A DNA stretch of 7,163 bases, from NCBI GenBank assembly GCA_002329645.1, contig DCTS01000003.1:1-7163 (forward strand). The letters run 5' to 3'. This stretch comes from Lachnoclostridium sp. UBA1434 (lineage in GTDB: Bacteria > Bacillota > Clostridia > Lachnospirales > Lachnospiraceae). The position numbers were made by a program, and so were the translations under genes. Below the pieces are notes generated by a model. That model searched no databases. It was given only the letters and a program-made list of their open reading frames with translations, and was not told where the DNA came from. Positions 1 to 5,546 of this stretch are shown one piece after another. Within the stretch, counting starts at the first letter, position 1; the number at the start of each line of letters is the position of its first letter.

Positions 1-2
1 AG

Positions 3-302
3 GAGATGCGGCCAATTGCAGGTACAGTTTCTCTGGACGGCGGTACTACTGCCCTGCTAGGAGGTTCCTGGTCAGCGGGTAATACGGTTTATACCGTGCC
101 CTATTCGGGGCTTGCTTACAGCACCTTATACACGGTGACAATCTCCGGCTTTATGGATACAGCGGGCAATGTGATGGCTTTTGATAACAGCCATGTCTTT
201 ATAACGGAAGCAGAGCCGATTATTCCTGCTGTCAACCCTAACAGCCTGACAATAGATAAGGGCAGCAGTTCAAGCTTTGCCGTAGCCTTCGGACAGCAGT
301 AA
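3..302 (+). CDS. 3' end of SbsA/Ig-like repeat surface protein, frame-disrupted tail
   Basis: This is the C-terminal end of a protein that begins before the window. The frame is open from base 3 (Glu-Glu-Met...), and the ATG at 6 has AGGAG touching it with no spacing, so it is an internal Met and not a start. Residues 1-66 look like a bacterial Ig-like (SbsA-type) module: GTVSLDGG, a GNTVYTVPYSGL strand, YTVTISGFMDTAGNVM, then FITEAEP. A linker and the start of a second Ig-like module follow (PNSLTIDKGSSSSFAVAFG), and TAA ends the frame at 300-302. The -1 frame continues sensibly from 299 to 355 (VSTTVDGHEVDENGLRITG) and stops at 356-358, so the last module looks shifted and cut short. Such proteins are usually secreted, wall-associated and repetitive. 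No anchor motif is seen here. The Ig-like call is firm; the function of the whole protein is unknown. Confidence 0.72.
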   Translation, partial: EMRPIAGTVSLDGGTTALLGGSWSAGNTVYTVPYSGLAYSTLYTVTISGFMDTAGNVMAFDNSHVFITEAEPIIPAVNPNSLTIDKGSSSSFAVAFGQQ

Positions 303-420
303 GCACCACTGTTGATGGGCATGAAGTGGATGAAAACGGTTTAAGGATTACAGGGTAAGTTATCCACCCGGCCTACGATATATACGTGTAAACAACACCC
401 AATGAGTGTGCAATATATGT

Positions 421-470
421 TGAGCCGGCTTCTGTTATCTTTGAATGGCAGAAACTGGCTCATTCTTTAC
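421..470 (+). terminator. Long imperfect hairpin terminator after the Ig-like gene
   Basis: Arms 421-437 and 446-462 pair over 17 positions around an 8-base loop. Three pairs are G-U wobbles and one is a C-A mismatch. The run TTCTTTAC follows. The hairpin lies 62 bases after the last plausible stop of the Ig-like gene (356-358), where a Rho-independent terminator would be expected. The T-tract is imperfect, so efficiency is uncertain. Bases 359-420 and 471-540 show no other feature. Confidence 0.6.
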
Positions 471-540
471 ATCTATATAATATTATACTGTTTGATAAAC
501 AGGAATAATTAACCATGACATATTTACTATGAAATTAAAA

Positions 541-569
541 TTGAAAAACGTCGTATAAACGACTATAAT
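541..569 (+). promoter_or_regulatory. Sigma-A promoter with dyad operator in its spacer, for the LuxR-type regulator
   Basis: TTGAAA at 541-546 and a perfect TATAAT at 564-569 are exactly 17 bp apart, close to the ideal vegetative promoter. Bases 550-563 in the spacer form a perfect inverted repeat, GTCGT-ATAA-ACGAC, which ends where the -10 hexamer begins. A repressor bound there would block RNA polymerase, so autoregulation by the downstream HTH protein is a reasonable guess. The likely transcription start near 576 gives a leader of about 27 bases, with GGAG at 591-594 placed 8 bases before the ATG at 603. Confidence 0.72.
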
Positions 570-602
570 TGAATTAATTTACAAAGAAAGGGAGATCAAG
601 GG

Positions 603-1777
603 ATGGAATTCATGTCAGCGTCAGAAGCTGCTAAAAGATGGGGTATATCTCTCAGACAGGTTCAACGGCTCTTATCCGGGAACAGGATTCCCGGAGTAAG
701 AAGATATGGCAGAGCATGGCTGCTGCCGGCAGATGCCGATAAACCCGTGAACCTTCATCAAAAAAGCTGACACCATCATCGTCATTCTCAGATTTGCCTG
801 CTGTGATTACTGCTACAACCAAAGCTATGCCGTTAAACAACCCGGATGCAATTTTGGATACAATAGGCGACGAGAGGTTTCGACATCAATATGAAGCTGA
901 GCTTGCTTATCTGCGGGGTGACTTTGAACATGTTATGCTCTGCTTTCAAAAAACTGCAAAGGATGATGTGTCAAGACTTCGTATCTGTCCGGTAGCAATA
1001 GCCGCAGCTATAAGCTTAGGGGATTACAAGACTTACATAGAGATTGAAGCATATCTTAAGCAATGTATAAAAGTCGAAGGGATAAAATATGTAACCACCT
1101 TCGCGGAGCTGGCACTTGCAACTGCTGCTGTAAGTGCAATTGCCCCTAATCTTGCTCCCGGCTGGCTTAAGGAAGGGGATTTCAGCAATCTTTTGCCGGA
1201 GGTAAGGATGAATGCCACTTATCTTCGTGCCAAGTATTTTCTCTGCATGGGTAAGATTGAAGCAATGCTGACTGCCGCTCAAACTGCTCTGTCCATTAGT
1301 ACTTCACATAAGGGCATAACAATTACAGACATTTATCTCATGGTAACCCGTGCTGTTGCGCACTACTATCTTGGACACGCTGAGAAAGCAAAGCATAATC
1401 TTCTGGAGGTTATGCGCATATGCCTGCCTCATGGTTTTATCACTCCATTTGCGGAGAGCGTTATCAACATGGGCGGGATGGTGGAAGCATGTCTGGATCA
1501 GGAATTTCCCACCTTCCGCAATACTGTCATAAATCAATGTAACCGCACCTGGAAAAACTGGGTGAGTTTTCACAACCATTTTACCAAGGATAACATAACG
1601 CTTATATTATCCCTGCGTGAATACCATATGGCTCTCCTTGCGGCCCGTCGTGTTCCTTATGCAGAAATAGCAAGGCAGCATTGTATCTCAGTCGGCCGAG
1701 TCAAGAATATTATGCTTGATATATACAGCAAGCTATATATATCAGGCCGTGACGAGCTTGCCAAATACATTCTCTAA
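603..1777 (+). pseudogene. HTH-17 / TPR-like / LuxR-type transcriptional regulator, split by a one-base frame disruption
   Basis: The N-terminal part (603-770, 55 codons) starts at an ATG behind GGAG and carries an excisionase/MerR-like helix-turn-helix: MSASEAAKRWGIS, RQVQRLL, then the wing IPGVRRYGRAWLLP. It hits TGA at 768-770. The rest lies in the -1 frame, open from 743 (TREPSSKKLTP...) to TAA at 1775-1777. It holds a helical TPR-like region (AELAYLRGDFEHVMLCFQ, AIAAAISLGDYKTYIEIEAYL) and a C-terminal LuxR-type HTH (REYHMALLAARRVPYAEIA, ISVGRVKNIMLDIYSKL). Restoring one base between 743 and 767 gives about 391 residues in the usual order for this Clostridia family. A C in the CCC run at 744-746 would give KPREPSSKKL; an A in the A6 run at 760-765 would give KPVNLHQKKL. 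TTG at 794 could start the body alone, but no ribosome site precedes it. Either the gene is broken or the assembly has an error. Target genes are unknown; the neighbouring surface-protein gene is a candidate. Confidence 0.85.
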
Positions 1778-1885
1778 CATCTTCTGATGCAGCCTTAGTT
1801 GACCTATTATATCACCATTTGCATGCCACATTTATAAAGTCGTTATATAATTATGTTCCTGTATAATAAATCCTAAAGGGGTATA

Positions 1886-2443
1886 TTATGAAAACTGCGC
1901 TGGTAAAGGTGCTGCATTACATCCTGACATCCCATACTCCTCCTTCAGGATTGAAAAGATCATATCATCATGAATAATATCCCCATAGCCCTTGACACAT
2001 CTTCTTATGCAGCCTTCGTTGGTAAAGCCAAGCTTTTCCACCAGTCTTCTGGAAGCCATATTATCTTTGAATACCCTTACAGAAATAACATCAACATGCT
2101 TTTCCTCAAAGGCATACCTGATTATTTCTCTTAAGGCCTCAGTCATATATCCTTTGGAGGAATATTCTTCACCAAGATAATATGATAAGCATAAGGAATT
2201 AACCCCATATCTTAATGAGTCTGCCTCGATGCCTATCATACCGATTATTTTATGATTGTCCTTCAGCTCTATATAAAAGGTATCATCGGATTTCATATCC
2301 TTTTCAACCTGCTCCTGCAAATGCTCGGCTGTAAGCTTCGACATGCAGTTATACTTAAGGACATACTCACTGTTCCTGATCTCCATTAAGTCTTTTTCAT
2401 CTCCGCATCTTGCAGTACGAAGAATTAATCTTTCTGTTTCCAT
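1886..2443 (-). CDS. GNAT acetyltransferase, RimJ/RimL type
   Basis: This 185-residue protein has the layout of the RimJ/RimL (Acetyltransf_3) branch of GNAT enzymes, which move an acetyl group from acetyl-CoA to an amine. It opens with the typical METERLILR strand. Central strands IIGMIGIEAD and SLCLSYYLGEEY follow. The acetyl-CoA loop and helix are YSSKGYMTEALREII (residues 94-108), and the conserved NMASRRLVEKLGF lies at 128-140. The last 15 or so residues (GMSGCNAAPLPAQFS) look like an unconserved tail. The start at 2443 is well supported: AAGGAG (complement of 2451-2456) sits 7 bases before the ATG. The gene lies 192 bp downstream of the secreted beta-helix gene on the same strand and might be read from the same transcript. 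The substrate cannot be told: ribosomal-protein N-termini, small molecules and antibiotics are all possible in this family. Confidence 0.88.
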   Translation of the reverse strand: METERLILRTARCGDEKDLMEIRNSEYVLKYNCMSKLTAEHLQEQVEKDMKSDDTFYIELKDNHKIIGMIGIEADSLRYGVNSLCLSYYLGEEYSSKGYMTEALREIIRYAFEEKHVDVISVRVFKDNMASRRLVEKLGFTNEGCIRRCVKGYGDIIHDDMIFSILKEEYGMSGCNAAPLPAQFS

Positions 2444-2451
2444 AAAACTTC

Positions 2452-2613
2452 TCCTTATCCTGTTATAGCTTAAATAATTTGCATTAAGCTCTCCTTATCC
2501 TGTTATGGCATGAAATAATCTGCATTAAGCTTTCCTTATCCTGCTATGGTATTAAATAATCTGCAATATGCTCTCCTTATCCTGTTATGGTATGAAATAA
2601 CTTTCGATGAGCA
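2452..2613. repeat. Four tandem 40-41 bp units duplicating the GNAT leader
   Basis: The core TCCTTATCC recurs at 2452, 2492, 2533 and 2574, giving pitches of 40, 41 and 41 bp. Each is followed by TGTTAT or TGCTAT, an AT-rich stretch with AAATAA, and in most copies TGCATTAAGC or similar. On the minus strand each unit reads GGATAAGGA, so every unit carries a copy of the ribosome-site block used by the GNAT gene; only the copy nearest the gene has an ATG at the right distance. The first copy also has AGCTTAA (2467-2473) facing TTAAGCT (2484-2490). The array fills nearly all of the gap between the beta-helix gene and the GNAT gene. Confidence 0.85.
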
Positions 2614-2635
2614 ATGCTATGATTCTAATCCTTCT

Positions 2636-5092
2636 TTAGCCGGTTTCTTTAAGTATCAGTGCAAGCTCTTCCTCAGGTACATCCATACGGTTTATGAAGC
2701 TGCCGCCATACAGGTACCAGTTAAAATTGCTGCTCTCTGATTCTCCGTCATATATTATTCTTTCTGCAGTTGCACCCACCTCGACTATTCCTGAATACAT
2801 CGTTATGCTGCAGCCTGTACCACAGCCTATTATTCTTGCTTTTACCGCACCGCCGTATATAACTATATTGCTGAATATAATACGCCCGGCTGCTTCCACA
2901 CTTCCCCCGGTTATACATATATTCGAATTATTGATAATCTCTTCATTAGCATCCTCATATCTGCCCAGAGTTTGTGCAAGGAGTGAGCCGCCATGTATGT
3001 TCACATTCATATGATTGCTGCCTGTGATGCTCATGCCTTCATCACCGGACAGCTTAAGCAGTCCGCCATACATGGTTAATGTACCAAGGTTGCCAAGATT
3101 TACTCCTGCTCCATCCCTTGCAGCATCTATGTCCAGACTGCCGCTATATATCCTGATTTCACCAAGGCATGTAAATACTGCATAAGAACCGGTTCCCATC
3201 TCTGTGAACAGCTTATCGGTTACATTCTCTCCGGTTATAGAAAGGCTTGCTCCTCCACCTATATGTATCCCTCTTTTATCATCCCCAAGGGTTATATAAT
3301 TCTCCTCCTGCAAGCTTAGAATAGCTGATATCCCATCTTCAATTAATAAAAAGCTGTCAGATTCACTATCCTCGAAACCGACTTTCAGATTCCTAAAGGT
3401 TATGCTCGGGCTATGAATATATCTGCCTCCGTGAAAGATGACCATGTTACTGTCAGTTTTACCGGTGATAATAAAGCCCGGCTCCCATATACGGGCTCTG
3501 TAAACCTTATTGCCATATATTATCCCTTCGGGAAGAATTTCTATATTGCCTTTTGAAATATCCAATTCGCAAGGATTAAGAAATTCATCAGCCCTGATTA
3601 CAGATGTATCTCCCGTATAAATATTCCTTTTTAGCAAAGTTACATCCTTCGATTTTATGGTTAAAACCGACTTTCTATCGGGAAGATAAAGACTTAAATA
3701 CCCCTCAGATACCATATCTCTTGAACCATATGCTTTATTACCTATCTTAATTGATGTTATCTCTGCTTTTTTACAATTGTACATAGCATGGTATACCTTC
3801 CGGCCTGATGTATCCGTCGGCTGTGAGGACAATGAGTAAGCATGAATATTGCCTCCTCCTATGATTATTTTATCTGCTGCTATGTCATGGGTTTTAAGGC
3901 TCTCACGCGACTCTTTGTTATAATCTAGCACATATTCATCAAGAAGCCTGTCTCCGAAGCCTCCTCTGGCAGTTATCATTCCTCCGCTGATTATCACGGC
4001 AGTATTAAGGGTATCCATGCTGTTTCCGATACCGGGAGCGTAATTATTGCCGTATGCGTTTACCCTTCCTCCTGAAATAATAATATCATTCCCCTTGCCG
4101 CGGCTGCTTTCACCGCCTATACCGGCTCCATAAGACCTGGCATCCACTGTACCCCCGGTTATAATAATGCTTCCTTTTTTGCCTGCGCCGGAGCCTCCGA
4201 TACCGGCAGAGCTGTATATACCGCCTGCAGCGGCAACATTCCCTCCGCATATGAGGATGTCCCCTGCACCCGAATCATATTCCGGATAATAATCTATATA
4301 TCTTTCGGATATTCCTCCGCCTATTCCGCAGCCAAACCTTCCGCCTTCCGCCTTAATGCTTCCGCCCTTAATCATTATTTTACCGGTTCCCTCATTCTCT
4401 CCGTATAAGCAATTTCCGCCTATTCCTGAGCCGCCCTTTCCTCCTGATACATGCAGACTTCCAGTGCTCTTTTCCGATATTATTAGCATGGCATTCTCAG
4501 GGACATGTATACCTGCACCGGTTCCGCTGCAGGAAATCTTATTGTCACCTGTCAGAATGACTTCAACCTTCCCGCCGCTCATTATTCTTACAGGTGAGGA
4601 AGAACAATCCATGCTTAAATTTTTGAACGTTATAATTGCATGGGTATTACTGCTGACAACTATTGAATTGTAATTCGAATAACCGGTAATCTCATAAAGT
4701 CCCGATCTATCTATATTAACGCTGCTCTTTCCAATATCATATGTAATAACTGATGCTGATTCTGAATATACCTGCAGTATGTCCTGCAGTCCTATATCAG
4801 CAGCGTCAGCCTTACATGTTGCTATATATTTATCAACAGCTCCGGTCATGTCAGCAGTGTCGGCCTTATCTTCCGCTATGTACTTGTCAGCAGCTCCGGT
4901 CATGTCAGCAGCTTCAGCCTTACCTGTTGCTATGTACTTGTCAGCAGCTCCGGTCACAACAGCAGTGTTGGCCTTATCTTCCGTTTTGAACTTGTCAGCA
5001 GCTCCGGTCGCGGCAGCTGCCCCTGCCTTATCTGCCGCTCCTGATATGCTGCATAATAACATGATTATAATTAAAAAAAGTAAGTGCTTCAT
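2636..5092 (-). CDS. Secreted glycine-rich parallel beta-helix protein with N-terminal 18-residue repeats
   Basis: The 818-residue protein begins with a signal peptide: Lys2, a hydrophobic core at residues 4-13, and probable cleavage after SGA (residue 19). Residues 29-100 are four 18-residue repeats, TGAADKYIA...KA.(A/T)ADM, rich in Ala, Asp and Lys. From about 115 the chain is short beta strands with recurring GG-x-(I/V)-x-A turns (near 243, 283, 313, 341) alternating with GIGG turns (223-226, 256-259, 297-300, 324-327). This is the pattern of Clostridial right-handed beta-helix proteins often annotated as carbohydrate-binding (Cthe_2159-like). A second beta-helix stretch spans roughly 530-790. 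I see no catalytic motif, wall-anchor motif or C-terminal membrane segment, so it is probably released or loosely held outside the cell. The start is supported by AGGGAGAAG (complement of 5097-5105) 7 bases from the ATG. Carbohydrate binding is inference from fold resemblance only. Confidence 0.82.
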   Translation of the reverse strand: MKHLLFLIIIMLLCSISGAADKAGAAAATGAADKFKTEDKANTAVVTGAADKYIATGKAEAADMTGAADKYIAEDKADTADMTGAVDKYIATCKADAADIGLQDILQVYSESASVITYDIGKSSVNIDRSGLYEITGYSNYNSIVVSSNTHAIITFKNLSMDCSSSPVRIMSGGKVEVILTGDNKISCSGTGAGIHVPENAMLIISEKSTGSLHVSGGKGGSGIGGNCLYGENEGTGKIMIKGGSIKAEGGRFGCGIGGGISERYIDYYPEYDSGAGDILICGGNVAAAGGIYSSAGIGGSGAGKKGSIIITGGTVDARSYGAGIGGESSRGKGNDIIISGGRVNAYGNNYAPGIGNSMDTLNTAVIISGGMITARGGFGDRLLDEYVLDYNKESRESLKTHDIAADKIIIGGGNIHAYSLSSQPTDTSGRKVYHAMYNCKKAEITSIKIGNKAYGSRDMVSEGYLSLYLPDRKSVLTIKSKDVTLLKRNIYTGDTSVIRADEFLNPCELDISKGNIEILPEGIIYGNKVYRARIWEPGFIITGKTDSNMVIFHGGRYIHSPSITFRNLKVGFEDSESDSFLLIEDGISAILSLQEENYITLGDDKRGIHIGGGASLSITGENVTDKLFTEMGTGSYAVFTCLGEIRIYSGSLDIDAARDGAGVNLGNLGTLTMYGGLLKLSGDEGMSITGSNHMNVNIHGGSLLAQTLGRYEDANEEIINNSNICITGGSVEAAGRIIFSNIVIYGGAVKARIIGCGTGCSITMYSGIVEVGATAERIIYDGESESSNFNWYLYGGSFINRMDVPEEELALILKETG
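4793..5008 (-). repeat. Four in-frame 54-bp repeats, arranged as two 108-bp pairs
   Basis: These encode residues 29-100 of the beta-helix protein. Each unit begins TGAADK (TGAVDK in the last). The middle of the unit alternates: TEDKAN or AEDKAD in units 1 and 3, ATGKAE or ATCKAD in units 2 and 4. The pattern B-A-B-A implies that a 108-bp pair was duplicated after the units had diverged. One unit carries a lone Cys (residue 93). Confidence 0.9.
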
Positions 5093-5104
5093 TTGACTTC
5101 TCCC

Positions 5105-5124
5105 TGCGTTTATTTGTTAACGCA
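5105..5124 (-). promoter_or_regulatory. Leader hairpin touching the beta-helix gene's ribosome site
   Basis: TGCGTT (5105-5110) and AACGCA (5119-5124) form a perfect 6-bp inverted repeat around an 8-base loop. In the minus-strand transcript this stem ends at the upstream edge of the AGGGAG ribosome site (complement of 5100-5105). It could be a small translational control element, an operator, or chance. No effector is suggested by the sequence. Confidence 0.35.
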
Positions 5125-5128
5125 TTTC

Positions 5129-5157
5129 TTGCTTTTATTATGAAGATTATATATAAT
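5129..5157 (+). promoter_or_regulatory. Promoter of the small membrane protein gene, abutting a divergent -10
   Basis: TTGCTT at 5129-5134 and a perfect TATAAT at 5152-5157 are 17 bp apart on the plus strand. The -10 is perfect and the -35 is weak. The bases directly before it, ATTATA at 5146-5151, are TATAAT on the minus strand, the likely -10 of the beta-helix gene. Together they form the 12-bp palindrome ATTATATATAAT. No good minus-strand -35 is visible 16-19 bp away (TTCGAT at best). The predicted leaders are each about 45 bases long. Confidence 0.5.
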
Positions 5158-5207
5158 GACCTTGTTATATCGAAAGGAAAAATTGCTTATGAAGAAGGGG
5201 AACCCTT

Positions 5208-5459
5208 ATGAAAGAAAAAAAGATTAAACAAATAGCTGCAATTGTTGGTATAGTGCTGCTATTATCCATGTATGTCATATCCTTTATCGTTTCCTTTTTT
5301 GCTACGGAAGCGGCACCGGGTCTGTTCCTTGCATGCGTATTCTCAACAGTAGTCATTCCTATAATGATTTATATGTTCATAGCTGTCTATAAGTATGTGC
5401 ATAGGGACGATAACCAAAAGGATAAAGACGAAGATACTCCAAAAGAAGTAAAGGAATAG
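5208..5459 (+). CDS. Small two-helix membrane protein, unknown function
   Basis: I do not recognise this 83-residue protein. It has a basic N-terminus (MKEKKIK), a first membrane helix at about residues 9-32, a short acidic turn with Pro (TEAAPG), a second helix at about 38-64, and a charged tail (HRDDNQKDKDEDTPKEVKE). Both ends are likely cytoplasmic. The hydrophobic profile and charged ends are not those of a random frame. The start has AAGGGG at 5195-5200, 7 bases before the ATG. It diverges from the beta-helix gene and converges on rarA, so it is probably a single-gene transcript. An ATG at 5189 opens a 12-codon peptide that overlaps this start in another frame; that is probably incidental. 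Confidence 0.75.
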   Translation: MKEKKIKQIAAIVGIVLLLSMYVISFIVSFFATEAAPGLFLACVFSTVVIPIMIYMFIAVYKYVHRDDNQKDKDEDTPKEVKE

Positions 5460-5463
5460 ATAT

Positions 5464-5546
5464 TATTCCAGGAACAGAAGATTCCTTAGGAATATTTGTA
5501 TTCCATGAATAGCACTACGCCAGGAATAGTACTATTCCTTTATTCC
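5464..5546. terminator. Convergent terminator region built of overlapping GGAATA/TATTCC hairpins
   Basis: Between the two convergent genes lie TTCC-A-GGAA (5466-5474), ATTCCT-T-AGGAAT (5481-5493), GGAATA-TTTG-TATTCC (5489-5504), ATTC-CAT-GAAT (5500-5510) and the perfect 18-bp palindrome AGGAATAGTACTATTCCT (5522-5539). The second and third overlap and exclude each other. The last palindrome contains the rarA stop codon (complement of 5532-5534) and is followed on the plus strand by TTTATTCC. It could therefore end the rightward transcript, while the 5489-5504 hairpin may serve rarA. Terminator function is inference from position and pairing. Confidence 0.5.

Noticed and set aside
6..302. ATG at 6 as the true start of a 98-residue protein
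   Set aside because: AGGAG directly touches the ATG with no spacing, and the frame is open to the window edge with Ig-like sequence that begins mid-module.
744..750. Classic -1 programmed frameshift heptamer at T-AAA-CCC
   Set aside because: It does not fit X-XXY-YYZ, since the first slip would pair a Lys tRNA with TAA. Only the A6 run at 760-765 remains as a weak slippage option.
1016..1579. Minus-strand open frames opposite the LuxR-type regulator body
   Set aside because: The plus-strand frame has clear domain structure. The antisense frames look like random composition.
794..1777. TTG at 794 as an independent start of a separate LuxR gene
   Set aside because: No ribosome site precedes it, and the same frame extends upstream to 743 with sequence that fits the family's linker after the N-terminal HTH.
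1830..1860. Terminator of the regulator gene in the AT-rich stretch
   Set aside because: TATAA/TTATA pairing is short and AT-only, with no T-tract. I see no credible terminator between 1778 and 1885.
2452..2613. CRISPR array or iterons of a replication origin
   Set aside because: The whole 40-41 bp unit is similar, with no variable spacers, and no replication initiator gene is nearby.
4753..5096. Plus-strand open frames rich in Cys/Gln or Ala/Ser, opposite the signal-proximal repeats
   Set aside because: They are shadows of the 54-bp repeat. Several frames are open at once, and none has a ribosome site.
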